Origin: JAOSJT01 sp035362335
Lineage (GTDB): Bacteria > Bacteroidota > Ignavibacteria > SZUA-365
Length of the DNA stretch: 64,000 nucleotides
Reading direction: 5' to 3'
Assembly: GCA_035362335.1 (NCBI GenBank)
Contig: DAOSDL010000018.1
Location: 19,031-83,030, forward strand
Position numbers and translations under genes: made by a program. The notes beneath the pieces are model-generated. The model worked only from the letters and a program-made list of their open reading frames with translations. It had not been told where the DNA came from and did not search any database. Shown one piece after another: positions 52,356 to 62,369 of the stretch (the stretch's first letter is position 1; every line of letters begins with the position of its first letter).

Positions 52356-54617
52356 ATGACGCACCCCGGGATTTCTCGTTTCCGCTTCGCTATTCTCGCC
52401 ATTCTCGCGCTGTGTTCCGCAGCGACACTCGCTGCACAGGAACGCGTCCGCCTTCACCTCGAAGAAGGGAAGTCCGGCGCCGTGTGGGATATCGCCCTGT
52501 CGCCCGATGGCAATACGCTGTATTCCTGCGGACGCGACAGTACAGCCAAATCCTGGAATCTCGCCACAGGCGAGTGCATTCGCGTATTCCGCACAGGCAA
52601 GCCCACCCTCGTCACCGCGCTCGCTCTGGATTACACCGGAAGCTACCTGGCGCTGGGCGATATGAATGGGCGGCTCTCGCTGTGGAATGCGCGCAGCGGC
52701 GTGCTGTACTACGAGTTCGAGGCGCATGCGCAGTATATCACCGATGTGGCGATCGCACCGGACGGAGGCACGGTGATCACCGCGGGTCGCGATGGAAGCA
52801 TGAAGATGTGGAAGCTCGACGACGGCTCGCCTCGCGGAGAAATCGCCCCGACAGCCCTGTGGGTACAGACCATCGCCATTTCTCCGGACGGCGCGCTGCT
52901 CGCTTCGGGCGGACAGAACGGCCATGTGCGGCTGTGGCGCCTGCCGTCGGGTCAGGCCGACACCATTCTCACCACGCATCCTCGCAGAGTGATGGCGCTG
53001 GCATTTTCCCCCGACGGCAAGCTGCTGTTCAGCAGCGCCGCCGATGGCAGCGTGAAGGCCAGCGACCTGAAGACACGCGCCACCCTGCGCAGCTTCACAC
53101 TCGAGCAGGGTGGTGCGCATTCCATCGATGTCGACCGCTCGCAGGAATTGCTGCTGCTCGGCAACATGAACGGCGTGATGGAAATTTGGGATTGGAAAAA
53201 ACGTCTGCGTCAGCGGAACCTGCCCCAGTTATCCTATGGTACAATGTCGGCGCGCTTCGATGGCAAAGGACAGCGCGTGTACAGTGCGCATACCGACGGA
53301 GCGATACGGATCTGGAATATGCAGGATGCGAGTGTGTTACTTTCCCTGGTGGGTTTCAGCGATGGACAGTGGCTGTCGTTTACTCCGGACGGCTACTACG
53401 ATTGCTCGTCGGCGGGCGACCGCTATGTGACGTGGCGCACGCAGCAGGACGAATTTCCCTTGCAGCGTTTTCGCGATGTGTACCATCGTCCGTCGATCAT
53501 CGAGGATGTACTCCGTGGCGGGTACAAACCGGGAGCCACACTGGGCACGCTCACCGTTCCTCCCACAGTGCGCCTGCTCGCACCGAGAAAGCAGCAAGTG
53601 TTCATGTTCGGCAGCGAGTCCGCCGAAGTGCTCATTGAAGCGGAAGCCCACGACGCGCGGCGCATCGAAGGTGTACGCATCGCGGTGAATGGGCGCCTGC
53701 TCAACAGCGACGCGCTCGACGATTATCGCATCCTCGCACGCAGCGACACATCGCTGCGCATTCGTGCCCGCGTGCCAGTGCTGCCCGGCCGCAACAGCAT
53801 CGAGGTGGTGTCGTGGAATTCCTCGCGCGTGCGCAGCGACGCGGACATCGCTGAAATTGTGGTGGAAAGCGCCGGCGCGCGCAATCCCGATCTCTACGTG
53901 TTGACTGTCGGCGCCGATCGCTATGCGCCGCATTATCCCGATTTGCAATTCGCCGCGGTGGATGCGCAGGCCATTGCCGACGAATTTTCGCGGCAGCAGG
54001 GCGCGATGTACACGCGTGTGTACGCCAATGCGCTCACGGGTGCGAACACCGGCAAGGACAAGATTCTCGCGGCCCTGCGCGGTTTCACGGGCATGACATC
54101 GCGCGATGTGCTGGTGCTCTTTTTCAGCGGCCATGGCGTGCGGTATCGGGACAAAAGCGGAAAATCCCGCTACTATTTCCTGCCAGCCGGAACGACGCGT
54201 GCGAACATTGCCACTGCGGGACTGGCATGGGATGATTTCACCGCCGAGTTGTCGCGACTGCGCGTGGGGCGCGTGATTCTTCTGCTCGATGCCTGTCATT
54301 CTGGAGATGTGTCTGCCGGCGCGTCGAATGAAAAGGTCGCCGCCGCCATCGCCGCCGACGCGGGCATTGTGTTCACGTCCAGTTCGGGCAACGAGTATTC
54401 GTACGAGGACGCATCCTGGGGACATGGGGCCTTCACACGCGCGCTGCTGGATGGCCTGGAAGGCAAGGCGGATTTTACCCGGGACAAGGTGGTGGATTGG
54501 AGCGAGCTGCAACTGTATGTCAGTACGGAGGTGCGCCGGATGACGCGCGGCAGCCAGAATCCCATGGTGCCGAGGCTGGAACAGTTTTCCAATTTCGATT
54601 TCGTGAGGTTGCGATGA
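52356..54617 (+). CDS. Exported WD40-caspase (peptidase C14-like) protein
   Basis: 753 residues from ATG 52356. Signal peptide (FAILAILALCSAATLAAQ), then at least five WD40-type blades in residues 35-335 (units such as GAVWDIALSPDGNTLYSCGR ending in a KxW or RxW). A linker/Ig-like region (about 400-505) leads to a caspase-like domain at about 505-735. The dyad is visible: His593 in FFSGHGVR and Cys647 in LLLDACHSG. It should act in the periplasm or outside, cutting after a target residue that cannot be read. It overlaps the next gene by ATGA. Confidence 0.88.
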   Translation: MTHPGISRFRFAILAILALCSAATLAAQERVRLHLEEGKSGAVWDIALSPDGNTLYSCGRDSTAKSWNLATGECIRVFRTGKPTLVTALALDYTGSYLALGDMNGRLSLWNARSGVLYYEFEAHAQYITDVAIAPDGGTVITAGRDGSMKMWKLDDGSPRGEIAPTALWVQTIAISPDGALLASGGQNGHVRLWRLPSGQADTILTTHPRRVMALAFSPDGKLLFSSAADGSVKASDLKTRATLRSFTLEQGGAHSIDVDRSQELLLLGNMNGVMEIWDWKKRLRQRNLPQLSYGTMSARFDGKGQRVYSAHTDGAIRIWNMQDASVLLSLVGFSDGQWLSFTPDGYYDCSSAGDRYVTWRTQQDEFPLQRFRDVYHRPSIIEDVLRGGYKPGATLGTLTVPPTVRLLAPRKQQVFMFGSESAEVLIEAEAHDARRIEGVRIAVNGRLLNSDALDDYRILARSDTSLRIRARVPVLPGRNSIEVVSWNSSRVRSDADIAEIVVESAGARNPDLYVLTVGADRYAPHYPDLQFAAVDAQAIADEFSRQQGAMYTRVYANALTGANTGKDKILAALRGFTGMTSRDVLVLFFSGHGVRYRDKSGKSRYYFLPAGTTRANIATAGLAWDDFTAELSRLRVGRVILLLDACHSGDVSAGASNEKVAAAIAADAGIVFTSSSGNEYSYEDASWGHGAFTRALLDGLEGKADFTRDKVVDWSELQLYVSTEVRRMTRGSQNPMVPRLEQFSNFDFVRLR

Positions 54618-55627
54618 AATACATGCTTGTGCTTTTACTGTTGTGCCCGGTGCTCGTGCATGCGCAGGATGCGGCGGGACGCGAAGTGGCGCTGCTTACC
54701 GGCATGCAGGGCAAGGTGACCTTGCGCAGCGGTGGACAGGAAAGCTCCCCCGTGCTCGGACACCGTCTCTCTGGAGGCGATGAACTGCGCGTACTCAGTG
54801 GTAACGCCTCGCTGGTCTTTCTTTCAGGAGAATTGGTTGCGCTGAAGGACGGCGAAGCACTGACGCTCGGCGCCACATACGAGAAGAGCATGCTCTCGAT
54901 AGCCGGTACCACGCGTGGTCTCTCGAACGAAGACGGCACGAGCGTGGCCGATGACGGCGTTGCCGCAGCACCGGCGGGCGACGTGTGGCAAGCGCAGCTT
55001 GCTTCGGTGTCGGGAATACGCGGCGATGCGATGGCCGTGGCCGTTGCGCCCCGCCTTGCGATCGCCGATCCGCGACCGGTGTTTTGCTGGTTCGACAGCG
55101 ACAGTACCGCCGCCGGCAGTGAGCGCAATTACTCGCTGGTGCTGCGCGACGCGGATGGTGGCACCCTGCTGACGCAATCGGTGCGCGGCGTGGTCGGGCG
55201 CTTCAACACATGGAAGCTGGAGACGCCTCCCTCCGCCTTTCGGGCTGTTGCGGGAGCGCGGTACAGTTGGGCAGTGCTCCCCGTCGGCAGTGCGCCTGGA
55301 GAGCGCGCCTTCGATGCGAGTTTCATTTATGTGGACGAGCAGGGCTTGAAGCAGGCCGCCGCGCAACGCGAGCGCATCGCGGCCTTGCGCGGTGAAGGAG
55401 CAATCGACGAGATGACCATGCACACGCTGCTCGCAACCTTCGCTCTTGACGAGCGCGAGCGTCTGTTCTCCGATGCCGTGCCGCATTTGCTTGCGCTGGG
55501 AGTGTGGGAGCAGGGACGTCCGTACACCGCCGAGCAACTTGCGCGCATGCTGTTGCGATTCGGCGGGCAAGCCACGGCGCTGGCGCCGAGAGCGGCATCG
55601 CTGCGCGAGGACATGCTGCCGCGATGA
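54614..55627 (+). CDS. Exported FecR-domain protein
   Basis: 337 residues. A signal peptide (MLVLLLLCPVLVHAQ) precedes a FecR-like region at about 20-110 (GKVTLRSGGQ, then LSGGDELRVLSGNASLVFLS, VALKDGEALTLG). The rest is an Ig-like middle part and a helical C-terminus, neither recognised. No transmembrane helix, so it is unlike a classic FecR signal transducer. It overlaps both neighbours by ATGA, which implies stoichiometric synthesis with the two protease-fold proteins. Confidence 0.8.
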   Translation: MKYMLVLLLLCPVLVHAQDAAGREVALLTGMQGKVTLRSGGQESSPVLGHRLSGGDELRVLSGNASLVFLSGELVALKDGEALTLGATYEKSMLSIAGTTRGLSNEDGTSVADDGVAAAPAGDVWQAQLASVSGIRGDAMAVAVAPRLAIADPRPVFCWFDSDSTAAGSERNYSLVLRDADGGTLLTQSVRGVVGRFNTWKLETPPSAFRAVAGARYSWAVLPVGSAPGERAFDASFIYVDEQGLKQAAAQRERIAALRGEGAIDEMTMHTLLATFALDERERLFSDAVPHLLALGVWEQGRPYTAEQLARMLLRFGGQATALAPRAASLREDMLPR

Positions 55628-58035
55628 GGGTCCGCGTCCTGCTTGCCTGCATGCTGGCGATGTTGTTCATCGCGTGCAGCGGTGCCGACGCGCCTCCTGC
55701 CGAGGATGCACGGGTGAGTGCAGGCAGGGCACTGTACGATCGATCCGATTACGACGCCGCGCAGAAGCATTTTCAATCCTTGCTTGCCGATGCCGAGCGC
55801 GAAGGCAACACGCTTGTGGCGGCGCAAGCCCGCAAATGGCTGGGGAGCATTGTTCTTGCCTACGACAAGCCCGACGAGGCGCTCCCCTGGTACCGTGGCA
55901 GTCTGGACATCATCGAACGGGAGATCGCACGCACCGATAGTGCGCGTACCGCCGCTCCGCAGCTGTTGCTCGAGGAGCGCCAACATGTGCTGAGCAATAT
56001 CGCCGTGGTGTACAAGGCAACGGCGCGCTTCGACGAAGCCGAGAAGCTGTTCGGCGATGTGCTTGCGCAGGATCGCGCACGAGGCGATGGATTTCGTACC
56101 GCTGTGTCCCTGTACAATCTCGCGGATGTGCATCATCAGAAATCGCTGCGCCGTTTGCAGGCGCGTGACAGCGCGGCCTTTCTGCGTGAACATGGCCGCG
56201 CATTGGATCTGCTGCGCCAATCCCTCGCCACCCATCCCACGGCCGACGCGCATTTGAATCTCGGCAACGTGCATGCCGTAGCCGACCGCCTCGACAGCGC
56301 CATCGCCTCCTACCACCGTGCTGAAGCACTGTATGATGCGCAGGGCTACCGCGTGCATCGTGCGCTCGCATTGGGCAACATCGGCGTGCTGTCGTTGCGG
56401 CTCAATCGACTTGACGCAGCGGCGGACGCTCTGCGCCGCAGCATCGGCATACTGGAGGAGTTGCGCGGAAACATCTCTTCCATCGACATCCGGTCGAGTT
56501 TCATTTCCAACAAATTCTACATTTACGAAAACCTCATCGGCATACTGATACAACAGGGCAGGGTGGATGAGGCCTTCGAATATGTGGAGCGTGCAAAAGC
56601 CCGGTCCTTTCTGGACATGATCGGCAACAAAGCGGTGGGCGAAGGCAAGAAGCGTGACGAGGCCACGGCCGCGCTGATCCAACGCGAGCGCGCGCTGCAG
56701 CGGCGCATCGAAGCCGTGCTGGGCAATGCCGACAGTGCGCGCGTGCTGGGCGAGGCGATTGAAGACCATCAGCGGGTGATCGCTGCCTTGCGTGAGCGCG
56801 ATCCGGAGTACGCATCGGTGAAAAGCATTGAGCCTCTGCCGCTGGCCGAACTGCGGCGCATGCTCGACGGTCGCACCGCTGTGGTGGAATATTTCGTGGG
56901 TGAACGCTCGGCCTTCGGTTTCGCCGTCACACGCGACACCATCGTCGTGCGGCGCATGCAGGTGGACCGCGGCAATGCTCTCGAACGCGAGATCGAAGCG
57001 CTGCGACGCATGCTGTATGTGGACTTTCCCAATACGAAATTCTCCGTGCTGCGGGAGAAGCGCATGAAGGACCGTCTCTCGCCGCGCGAGGCGCTCGCCT
57101 CATGGCGCGCGACGCCCGTGCCTTCCACCTGGCAGTATAGTCTGGTCACCATGTACTCGCGCTTCCTTGCGCCGTTCGCCGGTGTGATTGAGGACAAGGA
57201 GGTGCTGTATATTGTTCCGCATGGACCCTTGCACCATTTGCCATTTCAGGCGTTGATACGGCCGGCGGATATCGACACACGAGCGGATGTACACATCGCT
57301 CGGCCACGCTATCTGATCGAGCGGCATGCTATCGCCTTGCTGCCGTCGGTAAGCGTGTTGCCCTTCGCCTTGCGCCGTGACCTTGTCCCGGTGCGCAGCG
57401 GGCTCATCGTTGGCGATCCGCTGTACGCGGATCCGAAATACCGGAGCAAGCCTCTGGAAGCGGCGTTGATTGAAGCCGACACGGTATCGCGTTACGTGCC
57501 GCAGCCAACGGTGTTGACGCGTGAAGCCGCGGAGGAAGTGGTGGTGAAGAACGAACTGATCGGCAAGGACGTGGTGCACCTCGCGACGCATGGCGAATTG
57601 AACAAGGAGCAACCCCTGCGGTCGCGCATCCTCTTCGCCGCCGCGCGGCCCGATAGTGTGAACAACGGCGATCTGACCGTGGCCAAGATTTTCAACCTCG
57701 ACTTACAGGCCGTGCTGGTCACCCTCAGCGCCTGTCAGACCGCGCAGGTCGCCGCAGGAAAGGGGCAGTCCACCGCCGGCGACGACCTGGTGGGGCTGAC
57801 GCGTTCCTTCATGTACGCCGGCACACCTGCGGTGATCGCTTCGCTGTGGTTTGTGGACGATGCATCGACGCTCGACTGGATGCGGTACTTCTACCGCGCC
57901 TGGCTCAACGGAGGGCGTTCGCGTGTGCAAGCGGCGCGGCAGGCCGCGCTGGACATGCTGAGTGCGCCCGCCGATCCCGACTGGGTACATCCGTACTACT
58001 GGGCGGCCTTCGTGTACATGGGGGATGCGCGGTAG
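55624..58035 (+). CDS. TPR-CHAT protease lipoprotein
   Basis: 803 residues. Signal peptide with lipobox FIAC (Cys18). Tetratricopeptide repeats fill about residues 30-330 (DRSDYDAAQKHFQSLLADAE, ALGNIGVLSLRLNRLDAAAD). The C-terminal CHAT domain (about 500-803) has the caspase-like dyad His656 (VVHLATHGEL) and Cys704 (LSACQTAQ), plus ASLWFVDD and YYWAAFVYMGD. As a lipoprotein it should be tethered in the periplasm or on the outer surface. It is the last gene of the three-gene operon. Confidence 0.92.
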   Translation: MRVRVLLACMLAMLFIACSGADAPPAEDARVSAGRALYDRSDYDAAQKHFQSLLADAEREGNTLVAAQARKWLGSIVLAYDKPDEALPWYRGSLDIIEREIARTDSARTAAPQLLLEERQHVLSNIAVVYKATARFDEAEKLFGDVLAQDRARGDGFRTAVSLYNLADVHHQKSLRRLQARDSAAFLREHGRALDLLRQSLATHPTADAHLNLGNVHAVADRLDSAIASYHRAEALYDAQGYRVHRALALGNIGVLSLRLNRLDAAADALRRSIGILEELRGNISSIDIRSSFISNKFYIYENLIGILIQQGRVDEAFEYVERAKARSFLDMIGNKAVGEGKKRDEATAALIQRERALQRRIEAVLGNADSARVLGEAIEDHQRVIAALRERDPEYASVKSIEPLPLAELRRMLDGRTAVVEYFVGERSAFGFAVTRDTIVVRRMQVDRGNALEREIEALRRMLYVDFPNTKFSVLREKRMKDRLSPREALASWRATPVPSTWQYSLVTMYSRFLAPFAGVIEDKEVLYIVPHGPLHHLPFQALIRPADIDTRADVHIARPRYLIERHAIALLPSVSVLPFALRRDLVPVRSGLIVGDPLYADPKYRSKPLEAALIEADTVSRYVPQPTVLTREAAEEVVVKNELIGKDVVHLATHGELNKEQPLRSRILFAAARPDSVNNGDLTVAKIFNLDLQAVLVTLSACQTAQVAAGKGQSTAGDDLVGLTRSFMYAGTPAVIASLWFVDDASTLDWMRYFYRAWLNGGRSRVQAARQAALDMLSAPADPDWVHPYYWAAFVYMGDAR

Positions 58036-58138
58036 GGGCCGCTTCGAATCACAAGATCGACGCGGATGCCGAAATCGTGCACTGTGCGTATTCACGCGCC
58101 GTGTCAGCGTTCGGTAGTCTGCGCATCGCGGCCGACGT

Positions 58139-59488
58139 TCAGGCGATACCGCGCTCCCTGGCTTCCCGCGCCGCCTCTGCCGTCAGGTCCAGAGGGCCGA
58201 TCGCGACGCCGATGCTCTGGAGGAAATCATTTGGAGGAATACCCCCGGCAAACACCCAGACGTAGTCGTTGGGGATGCGGTGCGTTTGGCCATCCACTTC
58301 GAGAAGTACTTCCTTTTCCAGAATCTCCGTCGGCATGGAATTGAACAGCACCGTGAGCATGCGGGCGTCAACGCATTCCTTCACGCGTTCCGCGTTTCGT
58401 TCCTTGATGCGGGCGAATGCATCCTTGCGATAGGACAAGGTGACGCGGTTGCCTTTCTGATGCGCCAGCCCCATCGCGGCCTCGACGGCGCTGTCGCCTC
58501 CGCCCACGACAAGAATATCGGCATTGGTGTACGCGTCTGCTTCTATCAAACTGTACATCACTTTCGCCTGTTGCTCGCCCGGGATGTCGAGCTTGCGCGG
58601 GGTTCCCCTTCGGCCCAGGGCCAGCACAACGAAACGGGCGCGATACACGCCGCGGGTGGTGGTGATGGTGAAATGGTCATCCGCGTCGCGCTGGATGGAT
58701 TCCACTTTCTCGAAGGTGTTGACCTGCAGACCGGATTTATCGAATACGGAGTGCCAGAATTCGAGCAGCGCCTCTTTGGAGATTTCGAGAGACTTGAATT
58801 TTCCATGCAGGGGAAATTCGACCGGGGACGTCATCACTAATTTCTGCCGGGGGTACTTCGCCACAGTGCCGCCGAGTTCGTCCTGCTCCAGCGTAATGTA
58901 GCGGAGTTTGTTTTCGATGGCTCGCAACGAGGCACTGATACCCGCAGGTCCGGCCCCGACGATGCACAGGTCGTGTATTCCTTCCGGTGTCGGCTGTGAG
59001 GCGGAAATGCGTCTGGCGAGAATGTCTACGCAGTCGCGTCCCTGATTCACCGCGTTTTTGATAAGGGCGAGTCCGCCCAATTCTCCCACGATGAACAATC
59101 CGGGCACGTTGGTCTCATATTCTGCGCTGAGGCGGGGCATGTCGGCACTGATGCCGGGATTGGCCATGACGATCTCGATAGCGCCCACGGGGCAGGCCTC
59201 CGCGCACAGACCGTGACCGATGCATTTGTGTCCGTTGACTATCGCGGCCTTGCCAGCGACAACGGCGAGCACGTCGCCTTCGGGACAAGCGTCGGCGCAG
59301 GTTCCGCAGCCTATGCAATGCGAGATGTCGATGTGCGGATGCTGAGCCTGCGGACCGCCGGAGTGCAGTTTTCCACGCTCCGCCGCCGCACGCGCCTCCG
59401 CTTCCTTGCGGCTAACGCGTTTGAAATAGGGTATCGTCGTGATGAACACGAGGACAACGAACACAAGGAAAATGAGGAAACCTTCCAT
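58139..59488 (-). CDS. Membrane-anchored ferredoxin-flavoprotein (YpdA/thioredoxin reductase-like)
   Basis: 449 residues: one N-terminal transmembrane helix, two ferredoxin motifs (CIGCGTCADACP and CIGHGLCAEACP), then a thioredoxin-reductase-type flavoprotein with FAD (GAGPAGISASLRA) and NAD(P) (VVGGGDSAVEAAMGLA) sites. The second ferredoxin motif has His instead of its second Cys. The flavoprotein resembles bacillithiol-disulfide reductase YpdA in outline, but no redox CxxC is evident. It is divergent from the cytochrome genes and probably connects NAD(P)H to that electron-transfer chain. Confidence 0.82.
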   Translation of the reverse strand: MEGFLIFLVFVVLVFITTIPYFKRVSRKEAEARAAAERGKLHSGGPQAQHPHIDISHCIGCGTCADACPEGDVLAVVAGKAAIVNGHKCIGHGLCAEACPVGAIEIVMANPGISADMPRLSAEYETNVPGLFIVGELGGLALIKNAVNQGRDCVDILARRISASQPTPEGIHDLCIVGAGPAGISASLRAIENKLRYITLEQDELGGTVAKYPRQKLVMTSPVEFPLHGKFKSLEISKEALLEFWHSVFDKSGLQVNTFEKVESIQRDADDHFTITTTRGVYRARFVVLALGRRGTPRKLDIPGEQQAKVMYSLIEADAYTNADILVVGGGDSAVEAAMGLAHQKGNRVTLSYRKDAFARIKERNAERVKECVDARMLTVLFNSMPTEILEKEVLLEVDGQTHRIPNDYVWVFAGGIPPNDFLQSIGVAIGPLDLTAEAAREARERGIA

Positions 59489-59683
59489 ACGCGTCTTGCC
59501 GTGCTGTGTGGAGCGATTGGTGAGGAATGCGATTCAAAATAGACAAGTACGGGACTCGCGGCAAGAAACGCCTTGTGCCGGAGATAATGTCGATGTAATT
59601 TATCGCGCATCCCCCCACGCGCCGCGCCAAAGGCCGTGGAGTAACTTCGCTCCACTATCACGCACACATGGTTGCGCATTGCC

Positions 59684-60691
59684 ATGACGCCTGTCGTTCA
59701 TCGTCTGTATATCGCCACGCTTGTAGTCACGGGATTGCTGGTCGTGCTGCTGATCGTGGTCGAGGGTTTCGGGTATTACACCACATCCCCGGCTGAGCGT
59801 GGAAACATTCTCGCCGATTACGAGGCGCGTATTGCGGATATCGATGTGGAAATCGAATTGATGCACCAGGGAGTGGGAACGAACGATCGGACGGAGCAGG
59901 AGTTGCGCGCCGCACAGCAGCGATTGAAGGAGGAAGCACGGTATTGGAGGGAGTGGGGTGCGACCGGGGTGTGGGGCCACGGTCTGGGAATAGCCGGCTC
60001 CATGATGATGCTGGGTGGCGTGGCCTTGTACTCCACGCGCAAGCGGGTGAGACGCTTCCGCTTTGTCGGGAAGATCAAATATTTCCTCGAATTTCACATG
60101 TTCCTCTGTCTTCTCGGTCCCGTGCTCGTCGTGCTGCACACCACGTTCAAATTCGGAGGAATCGTTTCCGTGAGTTTGTGGAGCATGATATTCGTGGCGC
60201 TGAGCGGGATATTCGGTCGCTATATTTACACACAGATTCCCAAAACCACGGATGGGGACGCAATCGCGCTGGAGGATTTGATGCGCGAGAATGACGTACT
60301 TCGCATGCGTCTCAAGACGCAGATGCATCTGTCGCAGGCGGCGTTGGATGCGATTGACGCGGTGAGCACCGTCCAGCCATCGTCGCGTCCCGCGACGGTG
60401 TTGCGCGCTATCCTGGCATTGATTCGCGACGATTTCTCGCGCGCCTCGCGCCTCGCATCAATGAAGCGACAGTTGCTACGCGAAGGCGTGCCTGAGGATC
60501 GTATTGCGCACATCGTGACCGTGGCCAAGAGGAAATCCCTGCTGATACGGAAGATGGCGGTGCTGGACACGGCGCGGTCGCTGTTCCAATACTGGCATGT
60601 GATCCATCTTCCATTTTCCATCATCATGTTCATCATTCTCATTGTCCATGTCGTGTTGACTGTATCACTCGGTTACACCTGGATTTTTTAG
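59684..60691 (+). CDS. Cytochrome b-like membrane protein
   Basis: 335 residues with an N-terminal helix, a coiled segment (residues 40-90), and four further helices. Histidines on membrane helices (LEFHMFLCLLGPVLVVLHTT and YWHVIHLPFS, LIVHVVLT) are placed for bis-haem b binding, so it probably carries electrons across the inner membrane to the adjoining cytochromes. The ATG at 59684 is chosen over an in-frame TTG four codons earlier. It is directly adjacent to the next gene with no gap. Confidence 0.75.
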   Translation: MTPVVHRLYIATLVVTGLLVVLLIVVEGFGYYTTSPAERGNILADYEARIADIDVEIELMHQGVGTNDRTEQELRAAQQRLKEEARYWREWGATGVWGHGLGIAGSMMMLGGVALYSTRKRVRRFRFVGKIKYFLEFHMFLCLLGPVLVVLHTTFKFGGIVSVSLWSMIFVALSGIFGRYIYTQIPKTTDGDAIALEDLMRENDVLRMRLKTQMHLSQAALDAIDAVSTVQPSSRPATVLRAILALIRDDFSRASRLASMKRQLLREGVPEDRIAHIVTVAKRKSLLIRKMAVLDTARSLFQYWHVIHLPFSIIMFIILIVHVVLTVSLGYTWIF

Positions 60692-62356
60692 ATGTCCCGT
60701 ACCGGTTTCACGTTCGCATTCCTGGCCCTGCTGGTCGTGCTCTCGCATGCGGAGCTGCGCGCCCAGTTCACCTCGCCGGGCAAACTCTCGCAGGCGCACA
60801 AGCATCTCGAAGGGGATGCGAACTGCGCGCGCTGCCACGATGTGGGCCGGAAGTCGTTTCGTGACAATTGCCTGCAGTGTCACGGAGAAATTCGATCGCG
60901 CATCAAGGATGGACACGGGTATCATTTTTTCACGAGAAAACTGGAGTGCTCGACCTGTCACAAGGAGCATCACGGCAGGGAATTCAAGTTGATCCGCTGG
61001 GATCCGGCCAACTTCGAGCACGCGCAGACCGGTTTTGTCCTTGAAGGCAAACACGCGGATCGCGACTGCCGGACCTGTCATCAGCCGGGGAATATCAAGG
61101 CGCAGGATATTCGGAAAAAATCCTCCGCTGTGCAGAAGAAAACCTACCTGGGTCTTTCCACCGAGTGCTCGTCGTGCCACGCCGATGAGCATCGGGGTCA
61201 ACTGGCGGCCTGTGGCACTTGCCACACTCCGTCCGACTGGAAGAAGCACCGTTTCGACCATGACAAGGCGCGCTTCGCACTGAAGGGCAAACATGCCGCC
61301 CTCGCATGCTCCGCCTGCCACCCGGAGAAAAGCGATGGCAATGTCCGGTATGGTAATGCGACATACACGCAGTTCAAAGGTATCGCGTTCGCGCAATGCC
61401 TGGATTGCCACGAAGATCATCATCGCGGAGCTTTCGGAAAGGACTGCAAATCCTGTCATTCTCCATCGGGGTGGAAGCACGTCGTGTTGGCGAAGGGCGC
61501 GATCGATCACTCCTCCACGCGCTTCCCGTTGCTTGGAAGGCACAACGAGGTGTCGTGTTCGAAATGTCATGACAGTGGGAGCGCAGCGCGTTTCAAGAAT
61601 GCGGACCTGTCGCATTGCGTGCTGTGCCACGCGGATTATCATGCTGGCGAGTTTGCGCAGCGGAAGGAAGGTGGCGATTGCGAGCATTGTCACGATGTCG
61701 CCGGTTTCACTCCCGCCCGTTTCGAACCCGCATTGCACGAGGCATCCCGTTTCCCGTTGCGAGGCGCCCATGCCGCGGTTCCCTGTTTTCGCTGCCATGT
61801 GTATCAGACTCCGGAGGGCGGCAGGCGGCATCGCTTCCGTTGGGAGGAACGGGATTGTCAGGCCTGTCACGACAATCCCCATCGCGGGCAACTGGACCAA
61901 CGCATTGCCGACCGAGGTTGCGCTGGTTGCCACAACACCGATTCGTGGTTTGTCACCAGCTTCGATCACGATGTCACCGCTTTTCCGCTCAGCGGTGCGC
62001 ATCGTCACCTGCTCTGCGAGCGCTGCCACACCCGCGAGCTGCGGGACGGCCAGTCCATCGTGCGCTTTCGTTTCACGAGTACGCGATGTGCCGAATGTCA
62101 TACCGATGCCCATGACGGTCAATTCGCGGAAGCCGGAGCGGGTACGGACTGCGCGCGATGCCATTCGACCGCTGCATGGAAGCCGGTGAACTTCAATCAT
62201 ACCACGGGGTCCCGTTTCCCGCTCACCGGGAAGCATATGGACCTTCCCTGTGAGAAATGTCATCGTCCGATCGTCGAGGCAGGAAACGCCCGCGTTCTTC
62301 GCTACAAACCGCTCGACACCGCATGCTCTTCATGTCACGCCACCGAACGCCAGTAA
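60692..62356 (+). CDS. Multihaem c-type cytochrome with 20 CxxCH motifs
   Basis: 554 residues. Signal peptide (FAFLALLVVLSHAELRAQ), then 20 CxxCH haem-binding motifs in a repeat. The unit alternates FPLxGxHxxxxCxxCH, CxxCHxDxHxGxF and CxxCHxxxxWxxxxFDH. Periplasmic or outer-surface electron carrier. It starts immediately after the stop of the cytochrome b-like gene and is 13 bases before the next multihaem gene. Confidence 0.9.
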   Translation: MSRTGFTFAFLALLVVLSHAELRAQFTSPGKLSQAHKHLEGDANCARCHDVGRKSFRDNCLQCHGEIRSRIKDGHGYHFFTRKLECSTCHKEHHGREFKLIRWDPANFEHAQTGFVLEGKHADRDCRTCHQPGNIKAQDIRKKSSAVQKKTYLGLSTECSSCHADEHRGQLAACGTCHTPSDWKKHRFDHDKARFALKGKHAALACSACHPEKSDGNVRYGNATYTQFKGIAFAQCLDCHEDHHRGAFGKDCKSCHSPSGWKHVVLAKGAIDHSSTRFPLLGRHNEVSCSKCHDSGSAARFKNADLSHCVLCHADYHAGEFAQRKEGGDCEHCHDVAGFTPARFEPALHEASRFPLRGAHAAVPCFRCHVYQTPEGGRRHRFRWEERDCQACHDNPHRGQLDQRIADRGCAGCHNTDSWFVTSFDHDVTAFPLSGAHRHLLCERCHTRELRDGQSIVRFRFTSTRCAECHTDAHDGQFAEAGAGTDCARCHSTAAWKPVNFNHTTGSRFPLTGKHMDLPCEKCHRPIVEAGNARVLRYKPLDTACSSCHATERQ

Positions 62357-62369
62357 AGGAAGGTGCACC

